Shown here: piece by piece, positions 16,762 through 25,970 of the stretch | Position numbering within the stretch: the first letter of the stretch is position 1 | Layout: each line of letters opens with the position of its first letter | From: Sphingobacterium sp. N143 | Lineage (GTDB): Bacteria > Bacteroidota > Bacteroidia > Sphingobacteriales > Sphingobacteriaceae | Direction: 5' to 3' | DNA: 36,212 nucleotides | Assembly: GCF_030325625.1 (NCBI RefSeq) | Contig: NZ_JACAIS010000016.1 | Location: forward strand, 1 to 36,212 | The notes under the pieces: model-generated | Database searches by the model: none | What the model was told of the DNA's origin: nothing | Seen by the model: only the letters and a program-made list of their open reading frames with translations | Position numbers and translations under genes: made by a program

Positions 16762-17991
16762 TTATTCGTTTTTTATACGCATGACATGATCTAGAATAAC
16801 CGTATCGCTTTGCTGCACATCGATAGCTTCACCCTGACCTTTATAAATAATATCTCTGAAACTGGCCTGCGAGATACCTTTGGCTTTTATAGGCTGATGA
16901 CTGATTAAATTTCGTACAAAAAAACCTTTCACATGCTCGGCGTACTCGACTACCAAACCTTGTTGCGCCCGAGGGCTGATGACCATATTCTCCATAAAAA
17001 CATTGCTTATACGGAGTTTACCCACAGGCATAATCCGTATGGACCGGTGTGAGATGGAATAGAAGTCCTGCCAGTTCTGGAGATAAATAGTCGAAATATT
17101 GTCGATTTCGCCCCTATAGATCGAACCACTGACCACATTGACATTTTCTTCACCTGCTCCCACTCCGGTATCTGTCAACCCTATATTAATGAAGTCGTCA
17201 CCACTTTTACCTCTGCAATTTGCAATAAGAATATTTTTACAGCCAAAACGTATGCCCATGCCGTCTTGGTTCAAGATCTGTTTGTCTGTTCCACCAACAG
17301 TAACGGCCTGCCTCACGTTAAAAGTAATATCGCTTACCTTACCGTTTGTGCAGCGTTCCAATACCAGTCCGTGTCCATGATAATCTTTTAATGTAATGCC
17401 GCTCACCTCAAATACATCGGTATGTGCCAATATAATGGCGTGGTTTCGCCAGCCGCCTTTTTGGTTCTCTCCGGGCTTACCTGCATCGGTACCATAAGAT
17501 TGTCCAAATCCGCTGGGATTTAAGGACAAGATTTTATTGTGGTCACCGGTAGCTCTGGGATGATCAGCTCCTTCTAAAAGGACATTTCCTTTTCCAATAA
17601 TCCGGATATTCTTTGCGGGTGCTATATCTTTAATTGCCAGCCCTGCATTTGCCGAACGGATAAAATTATCCCGGCATTTATCCGATAGTTTAATGGTACA
17701 GTTATTCAATTCAAGTTCAAAATCGCCCGGAAGCAAAATGGCCTGATCGATGAGCCAGACACTTTTTTTCGTTACCGCATCGTATTTAGGGATCACGACT
17801 TTTCCAGTCGACTTCTTTGCTTCATTTATGGCTTTTTGTATACGTTCTGACTGGGAACCGCTTTTGTATTTATTGGGGCTGATGTAAGTTTCATCGAGCT
17901 TTTGGGCGGCGGCCGTTGCCAGATACATTACGTTGCACAAGCAAATGCAACATGTAAGCAGAATCGTTTTTCTAGAAATTGTCATTTTCAT
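16762..17991 (-). CDS. Secreted parallel beta-helix protein, GH28-like
   Basis: The reading frame is open from ATG 18033, but a signal peptide starts properly only at ATG 17991 or 17997 (MKMTISRKTILL...TAAAQ), so the later start is preferred. The mature protein has repeated short beta rungs (NIRIIGKGNVLLEG, FEVSGITLKDYHGHGLVLER, ISNVFMENMV) of a right-handed beta-helix. LNQDGMGI and SGDDFINIG supply the three Asp positions of GH28 polygalacturonases (D257, D279, D280, numbered from ATG 18033). The usual downstream GHG is not seen. A GHG occurs earlier, at 220-222. It may be a divergent GH28 or a related lyase or epimerase fold. It is the last gene of the upstream unit, 36 bp after the sensor gene by the longer start. 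Confidence 0.75.
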   Translation of the reverse strand: MKMTISRKTILLTCCICLCNVMYLATAAAQKLDETYISPNKYKSGSQSERIQKAINEAKKSTGKVVIPKYDAVTKKSVWLIDQAILLPGDFELELNNCTIKLSDKCRDNFIRSANAGLAIKDIAPAKNIRIIGKGNVLLEGADHPRATGDHNKILSLNPSGFGQSYGTDAGKPGENQKGGWRNHAIILAHTDVFEVSGITLKDYHGHGLVLERCTNGKVSDITFNVRQAVTVGGTDKQILNQDGMGIRFGCKNILIANCRGKSGDDFINIGLTDTGVGAGEENVNVVSGSIYRGEIDNISTIYLQNWQDFYSISHRSIRIMPVGKLRISNVFMENMVISPRAQQGLVVEYAEHVKGFFVRNLISHQPIKAKGISQASFRDIIYKGQGEAIDVQQSDTVILDHVMRIKNE

Positions 17992-18068
17992 GATCATTAG
18001 GATTTCAAAAATATAGAATGGCCTTTCACCCATCTGAAAGGGGCGTCGGTCAACTATTGGCTGTATTT

Positions 18069-21000
18069 TTATTTCTTTCCACTGGAAACCTTTTTCTTAA
18101 ACTCCGAAGGGCTCAGTTCAAACTGTTTTTTAAAACAGACGCTAAAGTATTTGGCATTGTTAAACCCGGTTTGGTAAGCAACTTCCGCTATCGTCAAATC
18201 CGATTTTTCTAACAGATAAGCACTTCTTTTCAGCCGCATATTCAAAATAAATTCTTTGATGGACATTCCCACAATATCATGTATTTTTTGATAGAGTATG
18301 GTTCTGCCTACGTTCATATCAGCCACAAAATCTTCTACGGAATAACTGGCATTGTCAATATTTTCTTCAATGACCTGAATAGCCTTAATCAGCAGTTCCT
18401 CGTCCATGGAGGTAACGGTTACATTGGAGGGATCTACCTGAACGTGCTTGCTGTATTTTTCTTTTAGTTCCCGCTGATTTCTTAGAATGGTTTCGGTCTG
18501 TTGCAACAGATAGTCGACATGAAACGGTTTATCAATAAAGACATTAGCGCCATATTCCAATGCTTTTATTTTATGCTGGTTGTCATCTCCCGTACCCGAA
18601 ATCATAATAATAGGAATATGGCTAGTCTTAAAATTTTGCCTAAGGCTACGGCATACTTCCAAGCCATTGCGATTTGGCATGATCAGATCGGTAATAATAA
18701 GTTGCGGATAAATTTTTTCGGCTTTAATTAAGCCTTCTTCGCCGTCACTTGCTGTATATACATTATATTTTTCGGCCAGACGCTGCTCCAGATAAACACG
18801 CAGCTGTTGGTCATCTTCAATGAGCAGGATATTATCTGTCTTTTTTATAGGGATCGATCCTGTTTCTGGGGCTGCAGTATCCTGCGTAATAATATCGTCG
18901 ATTTCAGAAACGGTGTAATCATACACATTAGGCTGCATGTCGCCTGCCCCGGCCTGTTTCCTTAACGGTAGTAAAATGGTAAATGAAATTTTATCGGTCT
19001 TATTGACCATCCATATTTTACCCTCCAGCACATCTACCAGTTCTTTCACAATGGCAAGTCCAAGTCCTGAACTTTCTTCAAAAGTTGGCCGGTGAGAAGA
19101 TAAGCGGTTGAAAGAAGTGTAAAGTGTGGCAATCTGTTCTTCAGAAAAACAATCGCCGGTATTTATAACTTCAATGGAGATGTATTCGACTTCCGTCGGA
19201 TCTAACGAAGGAAACCGTTCTTTTTCTTCTGCTGTTGCACTATAGATACGAACGCCCACATACCCATTATCTGGTGTATATTTTAGGGCATTGGAGAACA
19301 GATTAGTCAATATTTTTTCGATAACATCGTAATCAAAGGCAACATATAAATTGTCCTTGTACGCGGAAATATTGGTTTCAACACCTTTTTTATTGGCATA
19401 GAGCTCAAATAAGCTAAATAGATCCCTTACAAAATTGATAAAATCACCAACCTGCGGATTGAGCGTAATTTTTTGGCTTTCTATTTCGCGAAAGCGCAGC
19501 AATTGGCTAATCATCCGCTGTATTCTGGATACATTTTTCTCTATTAAATCCATGTATACCAAAGCGGTATCATTGGCCACAATAGTGTCTTTGAGTTGTT
19601 TAAGCGGCTGTAAAACCAAGGTTAGCGGTGTTTTTAAATCGTGTGAGATATTGGTAAAGAAGTCGGTACGCGCCTGGTTCAGCTCTTGCATATTCTGTTC
19701 TTTTAAACGCTCGAGTGCTAATCGCTCTTTAAACACTCTTTTATTGCTGTAATATCTCATTATGAAAAAGAGCAGAGCAAAAACAAGTGCGGCATAGCAG
19801 CAATATGCCCACCAGGACAAGAAAAATGGTGGATCGACATGGATATATAATCGTGATATTTGATCGCCCCATAGCCCATCATTGTTGGAAGCCTTGATTT
19901 CAAAGATATAATCTCCGCCCGGAAGGTTGAGAAACTGTACAGATTTCTGGTTAGCATGACTGATTTGCCAGTCTTCACCTAGCCCCAACATCCGGTAAGC
20001 GAACTGGTTCTTCTCTGCGGATAGATAACTATTTGCCGAAAACTTAATTTCTACATTGGACTGGTTACTGGAGAGCCTTATCTTGTCTTCTTTTTGATTG
20101 GAAAGACTGCCAATGTCTTTCGTTAAAACTGATGAGCCATCCGCTGGTTTCACGAGTTTATTGTTGACCAGAAATCCTGTAAAAAAAACTTTCGGTTTTT
20201 GCAGATTTTTATTGAGGTACGCCGGATCGAAAAGTAGAAATCCATTGGTACCGCCAAACAGCATTTCACCCCTGGAAGTTTTGTAAGCGGCATGAATATA
20301 AAATGAACCAATGTTATTTTCCTGATAAAATCTGGCTTTCTCAAATTTACTGGATTTCCAATTGAAACAAAAAAGACCATCACTGGTACTTAACCAGATA
20401 TTTTTCGTGGCAACATCTTCTAATATGCCAAATACCATTTTCGCCGGAAATCCGTTATTTACACTATAGTTGACATATGTCCCATCTCTTTTGAGTACAT
20501 TTACGCCTTTCCCCAATGTTCCCAACCATACTTCGCCATTTGAAGTCACTGTATAACTACACAGGTAATTTGCTGAATAGGAAGCATCTTTGAGCATGTA
20601 GTGCTTCAATACCTTTAACGTATGGGGATTTACAACAAAAAATCCCTGATGGCTAATTAAACAGAGCTGATCTTGATTATTCACATACAATGCTTCGACT
20701 TCGAGGTTCAATTTTTTGCCCTGCGCATCAAGTACGCTCACCATCTCTATAGGACCTAGGGGCTTCTTGCGATATAAAAATGATTTATCGGGGTCTGTCA
20801 TCCACCAAGTGTCTTCCTTATCGTTTACAAAATCATAGACGGTGAGTGGTTGCTGGCTCTCCGGAGAGCGAAAATTGAAACTGCTGAAATGCTGATTGTC
20901 CACATCATAACTGCCAATACCGCCGTTATAGGCTGAAATCAACAGTTTTTTGCTCGCACGGTCAAATTTCAGGCGTTTAATCATACGAGGACTCGAAGAA

Positions 21001-22133
21001 CTGCCCTGCGGCTGTTCCGAACGGATAAACCGATCTTTTTTTCTATTCCAGTAATTCAGGCTGCCCCCTTCGGTGCCGATCCAAATATTTCCCAGATGAT
21101 CTTCCTGAAAACTACTGACGATGGGGTGATTGAGTCCCCCTGGGCTCGGCTTAAAGTAACGCACTCGGGAATCGTAAAGCGAACAATAAGCTATTTTACC
21201 ACCGTAAGTACCTATCCAGGCGCCCTGATCCGGATCCGGATAAATCGTCCATATCGAGTTATTGGGCAATGAATAGGCATCGTTCAGGTTCATTTGCAAG
21301 GTGCTGCTGCTTTCATTGGATGGATCATAAAGATACAATCCAGCTTGCGTAGCCACCCAGATCACCCCGGTTTGGTCCAAATATATTTTTTTGGTTAACA
21401 CGGATGAATTTCCCATTACGCTTACTGGGATCTTCTGTTTCAAGGTACCTGTTAAATCAGTTACATGGATTCCCCCTCGTTGTGTTAAAAAGTAATATTC
21501 CCCCCCGTATGCGACCGCATCGTTCACCTGATTTGTCGTACTACCAAAATCCGCAAACTGGACTAGGCGTTTTTTCGTCATTTCAACTTGATACACGACA
21601 GCGCCTTGGCTTAGAAACACTTGATCTTTAGCACTCAATATATTTTGGAAAGACTTGTTTTTGGGCAATAAAAAGCTTTCTGTCTGTTTATTTTGCGGAT
21701 TATAGCGTAGTATGCTATTGTCTGACAGCATGTAAACCTGACCATCGCTATGTACACAAAGCGAACGGATCATTCCGGGAACCACGACATGAAAAGAAAA
21801 CCGTTCGTAATCGAATTTTAATAAGCCTTGCCCAGAAGCTAGAAACAGATTTCCCTTTTTATCCCGAATTAAAGAACCATAACCCCATTTTTGCGCTGGT
21901 TTGATCGCAGAGACGATATCATTTAACTGATAAAAACTATTGCCATCGTACATGAAGAGTGCATCGGGTCCCGTGTACCAAATACGCCCTAAACTATCTT
22001 TTGCGATGCTCTGTATACCCCCATAATAGGAAGTTTCGGGCATCAGGTGGAACCTGTACCTCGAAAGATCGATACCTAGAACACATTGCCCCCAAAAAAC
22101 GACGAAACAAATGATCAGACTGTATTTATTCAT
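18069..22133 (-). CDS. Hybrid two-component system sensor-regulator (HTCS) of the PUL
   Basis: A 1354-residue one-protein signalling system. Signal peptide at 1-20. The periplasmic part consists of two-component-regulator propeller repeats (for example GIWVATQAGLYLYDP, NIWIGTEGGSLNYW, NIWLSTSDGLFCFN) to about residue 690. A Y_Y_Y domain follows (GLGEDWQISHANQKSVQFLNLPGGDYIFEIKASN). One membrane helix lies near 780-805. The histidine kinase has phosphoacceptor H831 (FFTNISHDLKTPLT) and ATP-binding boxes (NLFSNALKYTPDN, SGLGLAIVKELVD). A receiver domain has D1149 (LIITDLIMPNRNG). The C-terminal AraC helix-turn-helix reads VAYQTGFNNAKYFSVCFKKQF. All signature residues are present. It should bind an oligosaccharide and activate both PUL promoters. 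A 200-bp gap upstream may hold its own weak promoter. Confidence 0.95.
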   Translation of the reverse strand: MNKYSLIICFVVFWGQCVLGIDLSRYRFHLMPETSYYGGIQSIAKDSLGRIWYTGPDALFMYDGNSFYQLNDIVSAIKPAQKWGYGSLIRDKKGNLFLASGQGLLKFDYERFSFHVVVPGMIRSLCVHSDGQVYMLSDNSILRYNPQNKQTESFLLPKNKSFQNILSAKDQVFLSQGAVVYQVEMTKKRLVQFADFGSTTNQVNDAVAYGGEYYFLTQRGGIHVTDLTGTLKQKIPVSVMGNSSVLTKKIYLDQTGVIWVATQAGLYLYDPSNESSSTLQMNLNDAYSLPNNSIWTIYPDPDQGAWIGTYGGKIAYCSLYDSRVRYFKPSPGGLNHPIVSSFQEDHLGNIWIGTEGGSLNYWNRKKDRFIRSEQPQGSSSSPRMIKRLKFDRASKKLLISAYNGGIGSYDVDNQHFSSFNFRSPESQQPLTVYDFVNDKEDTWWMTDPDKSFLYRKKPLGPIEMVSVLDAQGKKLNLEVEALYVNNQDQLCLISHQGFFVVNPHTLKVLKHYMLKDASYSANYLCSYTVTSNGEVWLGTLGKGVNVLKRDGTYVNYSVNNGFPAKMVFGILEDVATKNIWLSTSDGLFCFNWKSSKFEKARFYQENNIGSFYIHAAYKTSRGEMLFGGTNGFLLFDPAYLNKNLQKPKVFFTGFLVNNKLVKPADGSSVLTKDIGSLSNQKEDKIRLSSNQSNVEIKFSANSYLSAEKNQFAYRMLGLGEDWQISHANQKSVQFLNLPGGDYIFEIKASNNDGLWGDQISRLYIHVDPPFFLSWWAYCCYAALVFALLFFIMRYYSNKRVFKERLALERLKEQNMQELNQARTDFFTNISHDLKTPLTLVLQPLKQLKDTIVANDTALVYMDLIEKNVSRIQRMISQLLRFREIESQKITLNPQVGDFINFVRDLFSLFELYANKKGVETNISAYKDNLYVAFDYDVIEKILTNLFSNALKYTPDNGYVGVRIYSATAEEKERFPSLDPTEVEYISIEVINTGDCFSEEQIATLYTSFNRLSSHRPTFEESSGLGLAIVKELVDVLEGKIWMVNKTDKISFTILLPLRKQAGAGDMQPNVYDYTVSEIDDIITQDTAAPETGSIPIKKTDNILLIEDDQQLRVYLEQRLAEKYNVYTASDGEEGLIKAEKIYPQLIITDLIMPNRNGLEVCRSLRQNFKTSHIPIIMISGTGDDNQHKIKALEYGANVFIDKPFHVDYLLQQTETILRNQRELKEKYSKHVQVDPSNVTVTSMDEELLIKAIQVIEENIDNASYSVEDFVADMNVGRTILYQKIHDIVGMSIKEFILNMRLKRSAYLLEKSDLTIAEVAYQTGFNNAKYFSVCFKKQFELSPSEFKKKVSSGKK

Positions 22134-22333
22134 TTACCGATGTGACTAAAGCTGTTTAAATTTCAATCCAAGATTTACGTGGGCCAGTTACAATCAAAAT
22201 ATCCTGCTACTAATTGTTGATCAGTGGTTCTATAAACTTCGATTATCATACTATTAGGCAATGAGCTTCGTCGAAATTCTGGCCTTAGCGCTTTTTCAGC
22301 TGTTCAGATCCATTTGAAGCCCACAGTACCAAT

Positions 22334-23104
22334 TTACTTAAAAACAGGCGTTGGGGACAAACTTATCTTCTTTTGCTGATTATTTTTGAGTTCGAAGATG
22401 ACAAGTTCATTTTTTCCGGGTATTAAATCCTTCGAAGGAATTAATATCGACTGCTGTTTTTCTTCCTCCCAGTAAGATCCCAAATATTTTTGATTTAACC
22501 AGACCTCGCCCATTCCCCATCCTGTCATATTAAGATATTTGTTTCCGGACAGATGCTGTTCGAACTGACCTTTATAAAAACCGGGGCTGTCATTAGCTGA
22601 TCTTTGTTCAAAAACCAAATCCTTCATCGGGTAATTGCGCACATTTAGCGCAATCATTTTCCAGTCTTGAAGGTCGTTTCCGTCTAAAGTAATGGTGCCA
22701 AATAGCCCTTTTGAATTATCTGTAATTTCTGGTCCGTAAGTGATCCGACCAATATTCTCGACATAAAATTGAAGCAAGTGTTTGCCCGGATCTGTTTTGA
22801 TGGTTAGTTTTTTACTCTTATCTGTCAGGCTACCCTGTACCTTACCGTCGACATAGACCACGGCATAATCGCGTACGTTTTCCAATTCCAGTTCTTCGCT
22901 TTCGGCATCAGTGCTTATCTCGGTCTGATAAAGTACATAGCCTGATTCGATGTCCAAATCATTAAAAGATAATGCATGTTCCGCCTCGACCGTTTTTTTA
23001 TAAACCTGCGATACGGAGGCTTTACCTTCTATCTTAATTTCCTGTGCTATGAGGTTCTGCCCCAAAAAAAATGTCATCATAGATAATATCATTGTTCTTA
23101 CCAT
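22334..23104 (-). CDS. Free-standing GH35-type C-terminal beta-sandwich (no catalytic domain)
   Basis: 256 residues with a signal peptide (MVRTMILSMMTFFLGQNLIAQ). The mature part matches the C-terminal beta-galactosidase jelly-roll region of GH35 enzymes: SGYVLYQTEIS, DYAVVYVDGKVQGSL, LLQFYVENIGRITYGPEI, then DWKMIALNVRNYPM, and the hallmark LNMTGWGMGEVWLNQKYLGSYW. The catalytic TIM barrel of about 300 residues that should precede these domains is absent. The protein has its own secretion signal, so it does not look like a simple truncation. It starts 13 bp after the GH2 gene and is co-transcribed. It may bind galactosides or act as a partner subunit. Function is not known. Confidence 0.78.
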   Translation of the reverse strand: MVRTMILSMMTFFLGQNLIAQEIKIEGKASVSQVYKKTVEAEHALSFNDLDIESGYVLYQTEISTDAESEELELENVRDYAVVYVDGKVQGSLTDKSKKLTIKTDPGKHLLQFYVENIGRITYGPEITDNSKGLFGTITLDGNDLQDWKMIALNVRNYPMKDLVFEQRSANDSPGFYKGQFEQHLSGNKYLNMTGWGMGEVWLNQKYLGSYWEEEKQQSILIPSKDLIPGKNELVIFELKNNQQKKISLSPTPVFK

Positions 23105-23117
23105 TGTGTAATCTTTC

Positions 23118-25883
23118 TTATTTCTCTAAAAATGACTGAATAAAGGTCTCTTCCACGGCCACTTGTGGCGAAAATTTCTCACTTTTTACATAATTATCGA
23201 TACTGTACAACAATTGTTGGGTAGCGGGACGGTTATCCATATCATTTTTGGTATCCAATGCCAGTACCAGCAGTTTCCCGCCATTCATTTTGGCTTCGAA
23301 ACCAATACCCAATTTCTGGTTGTTGTCGTAGCTGTCGATGACCTGTATAAAGGGACGCAGTTGTTGTGGTGCATGTTGCATTTCGATTACTTTTGCATGG
23401 TTCAGGATATCCCACCACTGCCAATCGGTATGGTATGAAGTAAGAAAATCATTAAACATGGCCTGCTTATGATGAACCAGGTTGCCGATGGTCATCGGTG
23501 CCCATGCAAACATAATGGGGTTCCAAAAATGATTGTGAAACAGTGACTTTCGACCTTTCACCTGGTCTGGCGAAGGATAAAGAACCACGGTTTTACCCTG
23601 GGCCAACTGCCTTTTTGCAGCATCATCGTAGACATCGGTGTACAATACATTAGCTGTAGACTGCATCAGATGTTGATGCTTTGGATATACCCAAATGTCC
23701 CAGCTATTCTTAATGCTATCGTTTACCGCAAGATGAACCGTAACTTTTTGGGTGCTGATATTTTTTAGGGAAATCTCAAACTCACCTACCGGCGATACAT
23801 TTTCGTTGGCAATGGTTTGCCTTTTCAGCGTTCCCTTTTTCAATACGCTGCCAGCGGTATCGGTCAACCACCATTTAATTTTCGCATTTTCAAGTGCGGA
23901 ATTGCTAAAGTTATATACCTCGGCTTTACCCTTAAATGTTTCGGTGTTGAAAAAACTGCTTTTATCGTAGCGCAGTAGAGCGACCGTTGGCGCACAAAAC
24001 TCGCTGAATTTTTCTGCTGTTACCAATCCTTTCGAATCCCAGAAAGGATCGAAGATCCCCACGGGCGCATACCCTTGTCCCGGAAAGTCATTCATCGACA
24101 AAAGCTGAAAACCGGCCGATTTACCTGATCGCAACAGGGCTTCGATCACGGCTTTGTACTCCAGCACGGTCAACGCACCAGATGCTCTGAAGAAATCCTT
24201 TGCTTGGTCCAACATGCCATTTTTTTGTAATAGATCGCTAAATACTTCAAAATTGCGGGCCTCTACGGGACTGTTGGCATATTTCTTTATTTCATCAAAA
24301 TTTGGATAAATACAACGTTGCCCTGACTCGTGTGAAATGACGGGCACATCGACATCAGATTCCAAATTCTTGTCCCAATCGGTACCGGGCAGACCTTCGT
24401 ATACCTTTACTGGCCCTTTATTGGTTTGTTGGGAAACGTAATATTGATCTGATTTAACCCGTGTTCGTGCCGTAGAACCGCTGTAAAGATGGCGGGGATC
24501 AGCTTTTCTGCCTTCGGCAGTCAGCTCCTCGATAAAGTCGAAATTCCCGGTAATTTCATTACCATTGCAGTACAGAACAAAAGAAGGATGGTTGCCATAT
24601 TCTTTTAAAATAGCTTTAATTTCCCTACGGAAGAAGTTATATCTAGACTCGTCGGGTTCGGCATCTTTGCCCCACATAGGCATTTCCACTTCAAAATATA
24701 TTCCATGTTTGTCTGCCATGCGAAAGGCTGCCGCCGGCGGGCACCATGAATGGAATCGTAAATGGTTCATGCCATAGGCCTTCATCAGCACCATAATTCG
24801 TTCCCAGGAGGCATCGTCGAGCGGAGCATGGCCTGTTTTTGGAAACACGGCATTTTCTACATTGCCTCTTAAATGGATGGGACGATTATTGAGCAGCACA
24901 TGGTTTTTTCCTTGTTTTACTTCACGCATACCAAAGGTTGTCGCTTTTTCATGCCGGTAGCTGTTTTTGCCGTCGGAGGTATTCAGTTGGCATTTTATAC
25001 GATAGAGGTTTGGGTTAAACTCATCCCACAGTTTAATGTGCTTACCTAATGGAATAGTGGTCTCTACGAAGGTCACGGAATCGGTACTGACCAATGCAAC
25101 TTCATCCTTAAGGCTGTAGTTTGTTCCCTCGATGACGAAAGACACGTTGCCTTTTACCTGTTTTTTGGTCGCATTATTTACCCGTAATTTTACTTTTATG
25201 GACCGATCGGCTATAGTTGGATATACCTGAAGATCTTCCAGATAAACTGGGTCTATGGCCAACAGTTTTATTTCTCCTAGAATACCGTTCCAGTTAATCT
25301 GCGTAAATTCAGTATGCGCATGGTTCCATTTATGTGTGTTATACTGAAACCGGTTATCGATACAAATGGTCATGCGATGCTTCTTTCCGGGCTTTACAAA
25401 TGAGCTCAGATCGTGGTTGTGGGGTACACTTACATAATCGATACTGCTGACTTCCTTGGTATCTATAAAAACTGAACTCAACCAGTGGGTACGCTCAAAG
25501 TATAGGAATATTTTTTTCCCTTTCCATTCGGCAGGGATTTCAATATCACGTTGGTACCATGCCGGTCCCATATATTCGTATTTTCGGGTCAGACGGTCGA
25601 TATATTTATAGGGATTTTTATAGCCTATCTGATAATCATCGGTAATACCGGGAAGCTTAATAGTTTCTTGCAAAAGATGATTATAGCGGGGGGACAGCGA
25701 GCCTCTACGGAAATCCATCACATCCGTCTGGAACCCCCAAGTGCCTGATAAATCGATAGCATCTTGAGCCTTTAACAAGACTGCCTGCAGGAAAAGCCCC
25801 ATTAGGCACATCATTTTAAAGTATTTATGGATGCTTGTCCTGTATTCATCCATTTTGTGTTTCGATAGTTTAGGTGCTTTCAT
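23118..25883 (-). CDS. Secreted GH2-family glycoside hydrolase (beta-galactosidase-like)
   Basis: 921 residues by the longest start. ATG at codon 11 gives a better signal peptide (MDEYRTSIHKYFKMMCLMGL...VLLKAQ). Sugar-binding jelly roll at about 45-210 (IDLSGTWGFQTD, PAWYQRDIEIPAEWKGKKIFLYFE), immunoglobulin-like domain to about 320, then a TIM barrel. Acid/base is E443 (CNGNEITG) and nucleophile E519 (VISHESGQ). Both are in the expected GH2 positions. Residues beyond about 690 form extra domains (NFSNSALENAKIKWWLTD) that are not part of the minimal family. It lacks the NxKG glucuronate motif seen in its neighbour, so another sugar is likely (galactose or an arabinopyranose-like sugar). Sugar specificity is inference. 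Confidence 0.82.
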   Translation of the reverse strand: MKAPKLSKHKMDEYRTSIHKYFKMMCLMGLFLQAVLLKAQDAIDLSGTWGFQTDVMDFRRGSLSPRYNHLLQETIKLPGITDDYQIGYKNPYKYIDRLTRKYEYMGPAWYQRDIEIPAEWKGKKIFLYFERTHWLSSVFIDTKEVSSIDYVSVPHNHDLSSFVKPGKKHRMTICIDNRFQYNTHKWNHAHTEFTQINWNGILGEIKLLAIDPVYLEDLQVYPTIADRSIKVKLRVNNATKKQVKGNVSFVIEGTNYSLKDEVALVSTDSVTFVETTIPLGKHIKLWDEFNPNLYRIKCQLNTSDGKNSYRHEKATTFGMREVKQGKNHVLLNNRPIHLRGNVENAVFPKTGHAPLDDASWERIMVLMKAYGMNHLRFHSWCPPAAAFRMADKHGIYFEVEMPMWGKDAEPDESRYNFFRREIKAILKEYGNHPSFVLYCNGNEITGNFDFIEELTAEGRKADPRHLYSGSTARTRVKSDQYYVSQQTNKGPVKVYEGLPGTDWDKNLESDVDVPVISHESGQRCIYPNFDEIKKYANSPVEARNFEVFSDLLQKNGMLDQAKDFFRASGALTVLEYKAVIEALLRSGKSAGFQLLSMNDFPGQGYAPVGIFDPFWDSKGLVTAEKFSEFCAPTVALLRYDKSSFFNTETFKGKAEVYNFSNSALENAKIKWWLTDTAGSVLKKGTLKRQTIANENVSPVGEFEISLKNISTQKVTVHLAVNDSIKNSWDIWVYPKHQHLMQSTANVLYTDVYDDAAKRQLAQGKTVVLYPSPDQVKGRKSLFHNHFWNPIMFAWAPMTIGNLVHHKQAMFNDFLTSYHTDWQWWDILNHAKVIEMQHAPQQLRPFIQVIDSYDNNQKLGIGFEAKMNGGKLLVLALDTKNDMDNRPATQQLLYSIDNYVKSEKFSPQVAVEETFIQSFLEK

Positions 25884-25970
25884 TCTTTTCAGTATATTAT
25901 TTTTGTAGGCGTCGAAAAAATAGTGTCACTGTGGTACTCCTAATTTAAGCTCGGTTTCGTAATTGAAGTC

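Noticed and set aside
22134..22333. Search for a third operator in the 200-bp gap before the sensor gene
   Set aside because: No GTACAAAA tandem and no clean TAnnTTTG element was seen. Nothing else was supportable there.
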